A DNA stretch of 64,000 nt from Lacticaseibacillus hegangensis. GTDB lineage: Bacteria; Bacillota; Bacilli; Lactobacillales; Lactobacillaceae. The translations under genes and the position numbers were made by a program. The stretch lies in contig NZ_RHOL01000001.1 of assembly GCF_003946465.1 (NCBI RefSeq), positions 1-64,000 of the forward strand. The letters run 5' to 3'. Positions 1 to 7,933 of this stretch are shown piece after piece (position 1 is the first letter of the stretch; each line of letters begins with the position of its first letter). The notes under the pieces were generated by a model, which did not search any database, was not told the DNA's origin, and saw only the letters and a program-made list of their open reading frames with translations.

Positions 1-1102
1 TCGCAACGCTCCAAACGTTGCTTTCAGACCGGCCAGATGCGATTTCATGTCCCAAATACCGAGGTGAATAATCCAGGTCCAAAGCTGTAACGTCACGTTC
101 TTTCACAGCGGTCAGTATGCTTTGATAGGTCTCATATGCGGCACGAAAAGCGGGATCTAAATCAAGGCATTTGCTAATCAGATTGACCACAGTGTCGAAG
201 TAACCAACACTAGCGTGATAGACAGTGTTTACTGCATCAAGTTCTTCAAAGCGTTTGAGAAATACTTTCCATTCCCGCTTCATGAAACGATATTCAGTAC
301 TTGTTTTAGGTACTGTCTTCATGACTTGAACCCGGACCATATTCAATGCCGTTGAAACCATTTGAACGATGTGAAAGCGATCAACGACGACTTTCGCATT
401 AGGAAACAGCCTCGGGACTAGATGCACATAGCCGGCATTCAAATCCAGTGAGACCGTTTTTACCTGTCTTCTAACGGTCAGCGGGAAGCGTTCGAAATAC
501 TTAGTGAGCTGGTAAGAAGTGCGCGAAGGCAGAATTGCCCCGATTTCCTGGCAGTCGCTGTTGGCCCAGATAAAGCTCATCCGGTCAGTCGCTTTGAATT
601 CATCAAACGCCAAGTGTTCAGGTAACCAGGTGATCTGTTGGAAATTATGTAGGTTGGCCTCTTCGTCAATCACACGCTGGACGGTCTTGTCAGAGATGTG
701 GTGGCGTTGACCAATGTCTGTAAGTGAGTGATTTGAGATGGCATCAAACAGGACCATCTGGCGAACGGGTTCACTGATCACGCAACCCGGACGGACGTAG
801 TCGGTCCGGCTTTGGAAAGTCGTCTGACACGCTTGGCAGAGAAAACGTTGGCAACTCAGTTTTAGATAAGTCGGCCGATAGCCAAAACTAGGGGCTACAA
901 TCCTTACTTGGTTGAAGCCGAAACGGACGATTTGATCCGTAAATCCGCAGTTGGGACAGTGGTCGGGCTTGACCGTTAACTTTGCGCGATAAACTAAGGC
1001 TGCTTGATTATGAATTGTTTCAATTTCACCATCTTCTAAAAAGATGATGTTTGGGTCTGTAATTTCGAGGGCTAATCGAATAGACTTACTAGTAAGGGGC
1101 AT
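1..1102 (-). CDS. ISL3-family transposase (C-terminus beyond the window)
   Basis: 367 codons are visible without a stop or frameshift, starting at an ATG at 1102 with GGAG about 8 bases upstream. Near residues 49-52 and 90-93 there are paired cysteines (CPNC, CQAC), the N-terminal zinc-ribbon of ISL3 transposases. An HTH-like segment follows (DIGQRHHISDKTVQRVI). The DDE domain begins with LAFDEFK and continues to TVSLDLNAGY and VVVDRFHIVQ, which carry acidic positions typical of the family. The reading ends in GRSESNVWSVA at base 1. The gene looks intact as far as it can be seen. It would catalyse transposition of its own element. Confidence 0.88.
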   Translation of the reverse strand, partial: MPLTSKSIRLALEITDPNIIFLEDGEIETIHNQAALVYRAKLTVKPDHCPNCGFTDQIVRFGFNQVRIVAPSFGYRPTYLKLSCQRFLCQACQTTFQSRTDYVRPGCVISEPVRQMVLFDAISNHSLTDIGQRHHISDKTVQRVIDEEANLHNFQQITWLPEHLAFDEFKATDRMSFIWANSDCQEIGAILPSRTSYQLTKYFERFPLTVRRQVKTVSLDLNAGYVHLVPRLFPNAKVVVDRFHIVQMVSTALNMVRVQVMKTVPKTSTEYRFMKREWKVFLKRFEELDAVNTVYHASVGYFDTVVNLISKCLDLDPAFRAAYETYQSILTAVKERDVTALDLDYSPRYLGHEIASGRSESNVWSVA

Positions 1103-1165
1103 CACACACACTCCATTTCTCTTTTCTTTGGTCGGACGAGTGACAAAGGGACTGTGTGATGTCCC
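1..1165 (-). mobile_element. ISL3-family insertion sequence, cut by the left window edge
   Basis: The body of an insertion sequence transcribed leftward. It is recognised from its transposase; the other end lies outside the window, so the terminal inverted repeats cannot be paired. The inner boundary is approximate. Just upstream of the transposase, around 1138-1156, there is a short inverted repeat (GGGAC ... GTCCC around the block TGTGTGAT) followed on the - strand by CCCTTTGTCAC, which would suit the end of the element. No target duplication can be shown. Confidence 0.75.
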
Positions 1166-1195
1166 GTTTGTGTACTCGAATATAAAAATGGTATA

Positions 1196-1232
1196 GAAAA
1201 AGGAGTTGGCAGGCAAGTTGCCTATCAACTCC
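1196..1232 (-). terminator. rho-independent terminator on the - strand
   Basis: Read on the - strand, GGAGTTG pairs with CAACTCC around an inner GGCAA/TTGCC helix and is followed by TTTTTCT. It lies between the XRE gene and the IS and would stop leftward transcription before the transposase. Confidence 0.7.
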
Positions 1233-1256
1233 AAATATCGTAGCGCCAGTTAATCA

Positions 1257-1293
1257 AAATGAGATCTACCATGTTGGTAGGTCTCATTTTTTT
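1257..1293. terminator. bidirectional terminator after the XRE gene
   Basis: A long hairpin (AAAATGAGA and CTACC arms pairing with GGTAG and TCTCATTTT) ends in T-runs on both strands. It lies 26 bases past the stop of the leftward XRE gene and is its natural terminator. Confidence 0.8.
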
Positions 1294-1318
1294 TGACGAT
1301 TTTGAAGTAGCGCCGTGG

Positions 1319-1864
1319 CTAATCATTTTGGACGTTAAATGCCTTGATTTCTTGAAGTTGTTTGTAGACATTCTCTATTTCATTAACAGGTAGTTCCGAG
1401 TAACGTGAGGCGAAGCTAATCTTGCGATCATTACTGTCAGTATGAGGAACGCCATCCTCATCCACTGGAGTATACGGCTGGAAGTAGCTAAATATCGCGT
1501 GTAGTTGCTCTTCTAGGTGTTCAAGCTGATAAGGAGAATACCCTTCCATTTCCCAAGCGAGTTTGTGTATCTGCTCAAGCCTCGGACGATATTCTTCCAA
1601 TCGGTCGAGGGTTTCGTTAATTCGGTCTAGCATTGCAGTTGTGCTATGGACTTTCTGTTCATCAGGCGAGCCAAATAAGTCAACGGGGGCAACGTTGAAG
1701 AACCGAGCAATTCGATCAAGTGAATCAAAACTGGGATTGCGCTTGTTTTGCTCGATTTTTGAAATCGTATCTCTGGAAAGTTCGGCAATCTTAGCAAGCT
1801 CCTCTTGCGTGACGCCGTATTGCTCACGCAGTCGTTTCATGTTGCGGCCGACATTTTCAATCAT
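1319..1864 (-). CDS. XRE-family transcriptional regulator
   Basis: 181 residues. I start it at the ATG at 1864 because GGAGGTGAG lies 7 bases before it; an in-frame start 22 codons upstream has no such site. Residues about 8-62 form a Cro/C1-type helix-turn-helix (MKRLREQYGVTQEELAKIAE, then LSRDTISKIEQNKRNPSFDS). The C-terminal two thirds are rich in charged residues and probably helical, with no domain I recognise. It may repress genes of the neighbouring mobile element, but it lies left of the candidate attachment repeat at 1972, so it may instead belong to older accessory DNA. Its own operator is not evident. Confidence 0.8.
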   Translation of the reverse strand: MIENVGRNMKRLREQYGVTQEELAKIAELSRDTISKIEQNKRNPSFDSLDRIARFFNVAPVDLFGSPDEQKVHSTTAMLDRINETLDRLEEYRPRLEQIHKLAWEMEGYSPYQLEHLEEQLHAIFSYFQPYTPVDEDGVPHTDSNDRKISFASRYSELPVNEIENVYKQLQEIKAFNVQND

Positions 1865-1971
1865 TTTGCTCACCTCCGCAATCATCATATTATGCGGCTG
1901 ATTTCCATGCAAGGTTTCAGTCCTACCCACGTTAATATTGTCGGGCTGATTCGCTAATTTACAGTCGGCTA

Positions 1972-1985
1972 AACCCTTGCTACCA
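1972..1985. repeat. candidate left attachment site core
   Basis: AACCCTTGCTACCA here matches AACCCTTGGTACCA at 5227-5240 in 13 of 14 positions, in direct orientation. The two copies flank oriT, relaxase, excisionase-like gene and integrase exactly. Calling them attL and attR is inference; real core sites are often identical, and this pair has one mismatch. Confidence 0.4.
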
Positions 1986-2111
1986 TTGGGCTACAGATAG
2001 ACGCGGCTTGTTATTTTGGAAATGGACAAAGCGCAACCTCGCCGCCACGCGTGGCGTGCAGCGCGAAAGCCGCAAGCGTGAGCGGCGGCGGTCGGCGCAG
2101 CCGGCCGCCTA

Positions 2112-2137
2112 GACCCCCATGTACTAACAGGGGGGTC
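2112..2137. other. oriT: putative oriT (MobT/Tn916-ICEBs1 type nick region)
   Basis: GACCCCC (2112-2118) and GGGGGTC (2131-2137) form an inverted repeat whose loop ends in CTAACAG, so the right half reads CTAACAGGGGGGTC. As I recall, the transfer origins of ICEBs1 and Tn916 have a C-run, a short spacer ending in CTAACA, and a G-run at the nick site. It sits 115 bases upstream of a relaxase gene of the matching family, which strongly supports the assignment. Nicking is not demonstrated. Confidence 0.72.
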
Positions 2138-2252
2138 GTAAATGACACCTATCTACCTGATTTCCCGGTAGAAACGTTGATACAGCAGAGAAGTTACTGG
2201 CTGGACATTTAAAGCTGATGTCCGGTGGCAACCAGATTAGGAGGGTAATAAT

Positions 2253-3497
2253 TTGGGATACTGGAGTGAGTCAGTACGAACGCGCCGAAAAGAATTGAAC
2301 CTGACGCAGGTGAAGCTTTGTCGCCGTCTAGGTATTACACAACGCCACCTTAGTCGCATCGAAAATGGTGAAGCGTGTAGTAGCGGTTTGCAGATGCACA
2401 TTGATAAGATGCTCAATAATTGGACAGATGAGCCGGAGCTGCAATTGCTGGTTGACTATGTACGAATTCGGTTTCCAACACAAGACATCGACAAAATAGT
2501 CGGTGACCTCTTACGTTTGCAAACGGATTGTATTCTGTCCGAAAATCGCGCGGCGTTTGGTTATCTATTCACCCGCTCACTTGGCCAGATCAAAGTCTAC
2601 GGCTCTGATCTAGGTCACAAGGAACTAGGAACGTTGCTGGAATTGCGCGGGCAAGGTTGTCGCCAAATGGAAAGTATTCTGCTAGGGCGTGGTGAAACTT
2701 GGTATGACTTTCTTAACCAGTGTCTGGACATGAAAGGCGTGATGAAACGACTGGATTTAGCCGTCAACGACATGGTCGATATGCTGGATATTCCAAACCT
2801 AATTCAAAAGATTCAGGCCAACGAGTGCATCACCGTAATGCGTGAGTATCAAGGCACAGTGTCCGGTCATATCTATCATGATGACGATGCAGAGTTCGAC
2901 GATGAGACTGGCACGACATTATACATTGGGTCAACCAAAAGCGAGCTGTACTTTTGCCTTTACGAGAAAGGCGCCGAGCAGCACAAGAAAGGTTTAACCA
3001 CGAACATCTATAACCGTTTTGAAATTCGCTTGAAGAACACTCGGGCGGAAAAGGCTGTTGTTGATCGCCTTTGCTACCGTGATGAAGAACGCACAATATT
3101 TGGCATTATCAAACGCTACCTGCGCTTTGTTGATACGCAAAAGGGCCAGCCGCGATTGGATTGGCCACTCAATAAAAATTGGCAACACTTTGTCGGTCAC
3201 GATCGCCAACCGCTGCGGTTGACCACTGCCCAAGAACCGCTCGATCTCAACCGGACGCGGGCGTGGATTGATAAGCAAGTGGCACCGATGGAGCGCGTGC
3301 TCCACGAGATTGACGCGTACTGGGGTAACCAAAAAACGATGCAATCGATTCGCGGGGCAATCCTGACAGACAAACATCGACAAATCATTGAGCAGTATAC
3401 AGTTGGTGCCGATCAGCTTGAAAATGGTTTATTTGAAGAAATGACACCTGAAAGTGAGCAATCAAAAAAGGATGACCACGCCGACCAAAGCAAGTAG
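2253..3497 (+). CDS. mobT: MobT-family relaxase / Rep_trans replication initiation factor
   Basis: 414 residues, starting at TTG 2253 behind GGAGGG with 7-base spacing. Residues about 6-40 form an XRE-type helix-turn-helix (RRKELNLTQVKLCRRLGITQ, then RHLSRIENG). The rest matches the Rep_trans fold shared by rolling-circle initiators and the relaxases of Tn916 (Orf20) and ICEBs1 (NicK): LYFCLYEKGAEQ and NIYNRFEIRLKNTRAE (about residues 230-265) are the characteristic blocks. Such enzymes nick oriT, become attached to the 5' end through a tyrosine, and pilot the strand into the conjugation channel. No coupling protein or conjugation genes follow, so the element would need a helper. The C-terminus is acidic and low-complexity. 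Confidence 0.82.
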   Translation: MGYWSESVRTRRKELNLTQVKLCRRLGITQRHLSRIENGEACSSGLQMHIDKMLNNWTDEPELQLLVDYVRIRFPTQDIDKIVGDLLRLQTDCILSENRAAFGYLFTRSLGQIKVYGSDLGHKELGTLLELRGQGCRQMESILLGRGETWYDFLNQCLDMKGVMKRLDLAVNDMVDMLDIPNLIQKIQANECITVMREYQGTVSGHIYHDDDAEFDDETGTTLYIGSTKSELYFCLYEKGAEQHKKGLTTNIYNRFEIRLKNTRAEKAVVDRLCYRDEERTIFGIIKRYLRFVDTQKGQPRLDWPLNKNWQHFVGHDRQPLRLTTAQEPLDLNRTRAWIDKQVAPMERVLHEIDAYWGNQKTMQSIRGAILTDKHRQIIEQYTVGADQLENGLFEEMTPESEQSKKDDHADQSK

Positions 3498-3506
3498 TCA
3501 CCCTTT

Positions 3507-3535
3507 ACAGATAAGATATGGGTCCTATCTGTTTT
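3507..3535 (+). terminator. terminator after the relaxase gene
   Basis: ACAGATA (3507-3513) pairs with TATCTGT (3526-3532), followed by TTTTG. It separates mobT from the excision/integration genes. Confidence 0.55.
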
Positions 3536-3578
3536 GATTATCTCACACAAATGTTAGACACAACAAGTGAGGGAATAA

Positions 3579-3827
3579 ATGAGAATCAAATACAGTCCAG
3601 TGTCGGATAGTGACGCTGAATGGGGCAACAAGGACGCCATTTTGAGCCGATACGATGGTTTGAACAAATATACGCTCAATCGCTGGCTCTGTGAGATGCG
3701 CGACAACAAGCTATGGCGTGATGGCGTCTTGAATCCAACGCACAAGCTGGTCTTCATCAATTTCGAGATATTCGACGACTTTTTGTACTGGAAGACGCAT
3801 GGCTATTCAAAATTGCGGAGAAAATGA
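3579..3827 (+). CDS. small excisionase-like DNA-binding protein
   Basis: 82 residues with GAGGGAATAA before the ATG. It contains a probable winged HTH (ILSRYDGLNKYTLNRWLCEM, residues about 20-40) followed by a basic tail (HGYSKLRRK). A small DNA-binding protein directly upstream of a tyrosine integrase is the usual position of a recombination directionality factor, so I infer that it helps the integrase excise the element. I do not recognise a specific family; a transcriptional regulator remains possible. Confidence 0.55.
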   Translation: MRIKYSPVSDSDAEWGNKDAILSRYDGLNKYTLNRWLCEMRDNKLWRDGVLNPTHKLVFINFEIFDDFLYWKTHGYSKLRRK

Positions 3828-3903
3828 TGGGTCAGGATGTTAAAATAGAATCTGCTAATAGGGATTCAGTTTTGCCCTTTTCCTTACCCGGGAAGGATAA
3901 AAC

Positions 3904-5142
3904 ATGTATTTTGAAGAAAGAAAACGCAAGAACGGTAAGTCAACTTATTACGCGGTGGATCGCTATGTTGATCCATTGACAGGCAAAGCCAAACGGGAAG
4001 TCGTCAAGTTCTATACGAACACGGCGCGCGCCCGCAAGCAGGCCGAACGCGACTTAGCTGCAAAGATTGAGGAGTTGATTGCAGAGAAACAAGGCGCTTT
4101 CAACGGCGCCGCGATGGTAACATTCGGTGACCTAAAAGCAAAATGGTTGGAAACCTGGCAGACTACGGTCAAGCCGCCAACCGTTACGCGTGAAAAAATG
4201 GTGCTGAAACGCATTGAGGAGCTGATGGCAGATGACGTGCTTCTTGAAGTCATCACGCCGCTGTTGATCCAGAATCTGTTGAATGACTACAAGCAAAAGT
4301 ATCATTCCACGCATTCAACGATGCAGCATATCAAGTGCTCACTCAACAAAATCTTCGACTATGGCGTTCTGCACAACGCAATTCCGTTCTCGCCAACGCG
4401 TGTGATCAAACTCTCTGCCAGTTCAAAGGAGAAGCGCGAAAAGCGACTGCGCCGCGAAGCGAAGTTTCTTGACGAACACGAGGTCCACGTCTTATTGGCA
4501 GAGTTACGAAAGCGGCGGCATCAGTCGTACTACGATTTGGCGCTATTCATGATTGGGACGGGCTGTCGGATCGGTGAGGCGGCCGCGTTGACGGAAGCTG
4601 ACATTGATTTCGAGAACCGGCTAGTGACAATCGACAAGTCCTTGCAATATCACGACCTGCGCGTTGATGAGTATTACGAAGACACCACCAAGACCGAGGC
4701 CGGTGAACGGGTGGAAGAACTGCCAGGGTTTGCCATCGATGCGTTAAAGCGCGTTATTGCCCGTGATAAGGCATTCGATGAACACATGGCCGATTTTCCG
4801 GCAGAGGCCTTTCATGCTTCCAAGTCGCTGTTTAGGACGGAGTACGGTTCACCAATCACCTCGCACAGCTTTCGTGAGATCCTAACGCGAATTAACAAGT
4901 CACTGACGAAGCACTGCCAAGAATGGTATGGTTTTGAATGGACGAAGAACGCGATTCCTCATGGCTTTCGCCACATTCACATCTCGGTGCTTCGCGATGA
5001 CCCGACGATTTCACTCAAAGAGGTGCAAAAGCGGGTCGGGCATGTTCGGGCTGAAACCACAGATGGCTACACCCACACCCTTGATGAAAATCAAGACAAG
5101 TCGGTAGAAGCCATCACGCGATTTATTGAAAAAATCGGGTGA
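3904..5142 (+). CDS. int: tyrosine recombinase / phage-type integrase
   Basis: 412 residues, ATG at 3904 behind GGAAGGATAAAAC. It has an N-terminal arm-binding domain (YAVDRYVDPLTGKAKR, residues 16-31), a SAM-like core-binding domain (about 75-170), and a C-terminal catalytic domain with the Arg box MIGTGCRIGEAAAL, the HGFRH box (HxxR), and VGHVRAETTDGYTH, whose final Tyr is the nucleophile. The length is typical of ICE and prophage integrases. It would cut and join the attachment sites. It is followed by tandem repeats and the candidate right attachment site, the usual int-att arrangement. Confidence 0.92.
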   Translation: MYFEERKRKNGKSTYYAVDRYVDPLTGKAKREVVKFYTNTARARKQAERDLAAKIEELIAEKQGAFNGAAMVTFGDLKAKWLETWQTTVKPPTVTREKMVLKRIEELMADDVLLEVITPLLIQNLLNDYKQKYHSTHSTMQHIKCSLNKIFDYGVLHNAIPFSPTRVIKLSASSKEKREKRLRREAKFLDEHEVHVLLAELRKRRHQSYYDLALFMIGTGCRIGEAAALTEADIDFENRLVTIDKSLQYHDLRVDEYYEDTTKTEAGERVEELPGFAIDALKRVIARDKAFDEHMADFPAEAFHASKSLFRTEYGSPITSHSFREILTRINKSLTKHCQEWYGFEWTKNAIPHGFRHIHISVLRDDPTISLKEVQKRVGHVRAETTDGYTHTLDENQDKSVEAITRFIEKIG

Positions 5143-5176
5143 AGTTGAACAGTAGTGTTTGGCAATTTAACGATGC

Positions 5177-5198
5177 TGCCCACGTTTTGCCCACGTTT
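5177..5198 (+). repeat. tandem 11-bp repeats, probable integrase arm sites
   Basis: TGCCCACGTTT occurs twice in direct succession (5177-5187 and 5188-5198), 35 bases after the integrase stop codon. Short direct repeats here are typical binding sites for the N-terminal domain of integrase. Confidence 0.6.
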
Positions 5199-5214
5199 AC
5201 GAAGAAATGACAAC

Positions 5215-5240
5215 CCAAGGGCCTTGAACCCTTGGTACCA
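5215..5240. other. hairpin with candidate right attachment core
   Basis: CCAAGGG (5215-5221) pairs with CCCTTGG (5229-5235) around a 7-base loop. The right arm is part of AACCCTTGGTACCA (5227-5240), the near-copy of the repeat at 1972. The block ends at the AAAGGAG of rbgA, so integration here would leave rbgA with its ribosome binding site but place element DNA upstream of it. Confidence 0.4.
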
Positions 5241-5255
5241 AAGGAGTTACAAACT

Positions 5256-6116
5256 ATGGCACAAATTCAATGGTTCCCCGGCCACATGGCCAAGGCCCGC
5301 AATCAGGTCCAGGAAAAATTAAAACTGGTCGATCTCGTGCTTGAGATCGTCGACTCGCGGGTCCCAGAGGCTAGCCGAAACCCGATGATGAACCAAATTG
5401 TCGGGCAAAAACCGCGCATTATGGTTCTAAACAAGAAGGACCTGGCAGACCCGCAGAAAACGGCCGAGTGGTTGGCTTACTATCGAAAGCAGGGCTATGA
5501 GGCCATTGCCATCGATGCCCAGCACGCCAGGCGGCTGCAACAGATCCCGCAACTCGCTCGGCAGATGATGAAGGCCAAGCTGGAGAAGCAGAAGTCCCGC
5601 GGCATTCGCAATCCTGGGCTGCGCGCGATGTGCATCGGCATCCCCAACGTCGGCAAGTCGACGGTGCTGAACCGCCTGGTAAAGAAGAACATCGCGGTCA
5701 CAGGCAATCGGCCTGGCGTCACCAAGAACCAACAGTGGCTTACCGCTGATGACACATTCCAGGTCCTCGACACGCCGGGGATTCTCTGGCCGAAGTTTGA
5801 AGACGAGTCCGTGGGCAACAAGCTCGCGCTGACGGGTGCGATCGCCGACACAGTTTATCAGGCTGACACGGTCGGCCTGTTTGGGCTGACCTTTTTCCAG
5901 CAGGGGTACCCGCAGGCGCTGCGCAAGGCGTACGGGCTGAATGACGATGATATGGCGCAAAAGCCTGCCGACCTGATGATAGCGCTGAGTCAGAAATGGG
6001 GTTACGGCGAGGAGTACAACCGGGCCGCCGAGCGTGTAATTTTTGATGCGCGCCAAGGCAAGTTCGGGCCTTTCACGCTGGAAGTGCCAGGTGATCTCGA
6101 TGGCCACGCTGAGTGA
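5256..6116 (+). CDS. rbgA: ribosome biogenesis GTPase RbgA (YlqF)
   Basis: 286 residues; start ATG 5256 with AAAGGAG 9 bases upstream, and the protein opens with the family signature [14 protein letters not shown]. It is a circularly permuted GTPase: the G4 motif LNKKDLAD (residues about 57-64) precedes the P-loop GIPNVGKST (about 129-137) and the G3 motif DTPGI (about 175). RbgA acts late in assembly of the 50S ribosomal subunit. The downstream rnhB start lies inside it (17-base overlap). If the attachment site call is right, the mobile element has replaced its upstream region, and its promoter is not evident. Confidence 0.93.
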   Translation: MAQIQWFPGHMAKARNQVQEKLKLVDLVLEIVDSRVPEASRNPMMNQIVGQKPRIMVLNKKDLADPQKTAEWLAYYRKQGYEAIAIDAQHARRLQQIPQLARQMMKAKLEKQKSRGIRNPGLRAMCIGIPNVGKSTVLNRLVKKNIAVTGNRPGVTKNQQWLTADDTFQVLDTPGILWPKFEDESVGNKLALTGAIADTVYQADTVGLFGLTFFQQGYPQALRKAYGLNDDDMAQKPADLMIALSQKWGYGEEYNRAAERVIFDARQGKFGPFTLEVPGDLDGHAE

Positions 6117-6855
6117 GTTAAAAAAGCAGCTGATCGCGCACCCAACCGACGAGTTGCTGGAGACGCTGGCGGCCGACCCGCGTGTCGGCGCCCAGAACCT
6201 GCTGGACTGGTATCAGCGGCGTCAATCTGAGGCCGAGGCTGAGGCGCTGGATTTGCAGTACCGCTCGCGCTACGAGCATGAGCTGTGGCCGAAATTTCCG
6301 CACATCGCTGGGATCGACGAGGTCGGGCGCGGGCCGCTGGCCGGGCCGGTGGTGACCTGTGCCGTCATTTTGCGTCACGACTGTCAGCTGCCGGTGAACG
6401 ATTCCAAGCAGCTAACGCGCCACGAGCGCGAGCACCTGTACCCGTTGATCGTCAGCCAGGCGCTGGCCGTCAGCATTGGCGTCGCCGATAACCACATGAT
6501 CGACCGTGAGAACATTTACCACGCCACGGAATTGGCGATGGGCGACGCGGTAGCGCACTTGCGCGTGGCGCCGGACTTTCTGCTGGTCGACGCGATGCAC
6601 GTGCCCAGCGCCGTGCCCCAGCGCAAGCTGATCCACGGGGATGCCAACAGCATTTCCATCGGCGCGGCCAGCATTGTGGCCAAGGTCGTGCGGGACCGCC
6701 TGATGGTGATGTACGACGGCATCTACCCCGGCTACGATTTTAAGGACAACATGGGTTACGGCACCAAAAAGCATCTGGATGGGCTCGACCGTTACGGTGT
6801 GACAGAGATCCACCGGACGAGTTTCAGTCCGGTGCGCGAAGCTGCTTCTCGCTAG
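6100..6855 (+). CDS. rnhB: ribonuclease HII
   Basis: 251 residues, starting at ATG 6100 behind CCAGGTGA; the open frame extends upstream inside rbgA, but only this start has a spaced SD. The catalytic block [15 protein letters not shown] supplies the first Asp and Glu, LLVDAM the next Asp, and [12 protein letters not shown] is the conserved helix. It removes RNA primers and misincorporated ribonucleotides from DNA. Residues 1-70 form the helical N-terminal extension common in Gram-positive RNase HII. The 17-base overlap with rbgA suggests translational coupling. Confidence 0.95.
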   Translation: MATLSELKKQLIAHPTDELLETLAADPRVGAQNLLDWYQRRQSEAEAEALDLQYRSRYEHELWPKFPHIAGIDEVGRGPLAGPVVTCAVILRHDCQLPVNDSKQLTRHEREHLYPLIVSQALAVSIGVADNHMIDRENIYHATELAMGDAVAHLRVAPDFLLVDAMHVPSAVPQRKLIHGDANSISIGAASIVAKVVRDRLMVMYDGIYPGYDFKDNMGYGTKKHLDGLDRYGVTEIHRTSFSPVREAASR

Positions 6856-6880
6856 TCTGCGGATTACGCAGGCTTTTTTC
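6855..6880 (+). terminator. terminator after rnhB
   Basis: CTGCG (6857-6861) pairs with CGCAG (6867-6871), followed by a T-run at 6874-6879. It begins at the rnhB stop codon. Confidence 0.6.
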
Positions 6881-6910
6881 GTAATCTACTCCTGAAAGGC
6901 GGGAGTGCGA

Positions 6911-7765
6911 ATGAAGCTGCGAGAATTGATGCTGGTGTGGCACTGGGCTATGTACACGAAAAGCTGGAAAACGGAGCAAGGCCTCTGGGAGGAAATCACG
7001 CGCCGCGGGCTGAATGCCGAAACGCCAGTGTCTGCGCTGCGCGATTGGGTACCGTTAAAAGCGCTGCGGCCGTTCGCCCAAGACGCGGCCTGGCTGACCA
7101 CGGTGCGGCAGTATTACCGCACCGGCCTGTTTGTCACGCGCTTTGACCCGACGTATCCAGAGCGTTTGGCGGAAAGCAACCAGCCGCCGCTGGTGCTGTT
7201 TTACCGCGGCCGGATTGACCAGCTCGACAACATGACGCTGGCAGTGGTTGGGGCGCGTCGGGCGACCACCTACACGGAAACGGCACTGCGCCGGCTGGGT
7301 GAGACGCTGCCGCCGTTGGTGGTCCTCAGTGGGCTGGCCGCCGGCGCTGACGGCATGGCGCACCGCTTTGCCCTCAGCAAGGGTTGGCCAACGGTGGCGG
7401 TGATTGCCACGGGCCTGGATGTCGCGTACCCGCCGGCGCACCGACAGTTGCAGCAGGTCATCGCCGAGAACGGCCTGGTGCTTAGCGAGTATCCGCCAAG
7501 TACCCAGCCGCAGAAGTTCCAGTTTGTCGCGCGCAACCGCATCATCGCCGGGCTCGCGCATGGCGTGCTGGTGACTGAGGCCGCGGCACACAGCGGCAGC
7601 TTGATCACCGCCAACTATGCCTTGCAGAACAATCGCGAGGTGTTCGCACTGCCGAACCGCATCGACGCGCCAATCGGAGAAGGGTCCAACATGCTGATCC
7701 AGGCCGGAGCCAAACTGGTCACGACCGGTCAGGATATTGCGGATGAGTTGCACTTTTTTCCGTGA
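6911..7765 (+). CDS. dprA: DNA processing protein DprA (Smf)
   Basis: 284 residues; ATG 6911 is preferred over a GTG two codons earlier because GGGAG lies 5 bases before the ATG. It has the Rossmann fold of the family: VVGARRATTY, SGLAAGADGMAHRFAL, ATGLDVAYPPAHR, ARNRIIAGLA, VTEAAAHSGSLITANYAL. DprA binds incoming single-stranded DNA and loads RecA during transformation. There is an N-terminal SAM-like region (1-70), but the C-terminal winged-helix domain found in some homologues is absent, as in other short Firmicutes versions. Confidence 0.94.
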   Translation: MKLRELMLVWHWAMYTKSWKTEQGLWEEITRRGLNAETPVSALRDWVPLKALRPFAQDAAWLTTVRQYYRTGLFVTRFDPTYPERLAESNQPPLVLFYRGRIDQLDNMTLAVVGARRATTYTETALRRLGETLPPLVVLSGLAAGADGMAHRFALSKGWPTVAVIATGLDVAYPPAHRQLQQVIAENGLVLSEYPPSTQPQKFQFVARNRIIAGLAHGVLVTEAAAHSGSLITANYALQNNREVFALPNRIDAPIGEGSNMLIQAGAKLVTTGQDIADELHFFP

Positions 7766-7796
7766 ACGAGCAATATATATAGAAGAAACTCGCAGT

Positions 7797-7824
7797 GGGC
7801 TAGTGGGCGACCAGTAGCCCTTTT
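7797..7824 (+). terminator. terminator after dprA
   Basis: GGGCTA (7797-7802) pairs with TAGCCC (7815-7820), followed by TTTT. Confidence 0.65.
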
Positions 7825-7860
7825 GCGTGGTTGCAGCGGCCCGGGCTCTGCCAGTTCCAT

Positions 7861-7890
7861 TTGACAAAGCCGCTCCGGCTCGAATATGAT
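7861..7890 (+). promoter_or_regulatory. promoter of topA
   Basis: A perfect -35 TTGACA (7861-7866) and -10 TATGAT (7885-7890) with an 18-base spacer, 43 bases before the topA start and after the dprA terminator. Confidence 0.75.
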
Positions 7891-7933
7891 AGCCAAGGAT
7901 TTTGGGCAACTGCTCAACGAAAGGGGGGCGCAC

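Larger units (their letters stand above)
1865..2252. other. gene-free transfer-origin region
   Basis: 388 bases without a credible gene. It holds the candidate left attachment repeat (1972-1985), a perfect 14-bp palindrome CGCCACGCGTGGCG (2043-2056), a GC-rich stretch with interrupted repeats (CCGCAAGCGTGAGCGG region, 2070-2086), and the oriT-like hairpin (2112-2137). The last bases carry the ribosome binding site of the relaxase gene. The density of inverted repeats suits a relaxase-recognised origin. Confidence 0.65.

Noticed and set aside
1240-1314. 8-bp direct repeat GTAGCGCC at 1240 and 1307 as an IS target duplication
   Set aside because: The bases between the copies are only a terminator hairpin, not an insertion sequence; chance is likelier.
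1-5240. Complete Tn916-like conjugative element
   Set aside because: Relaxase, excisionase-like gene and integrase are present, but no coupling protein, VirB4-like ATPase or membrane transfer genes are found.
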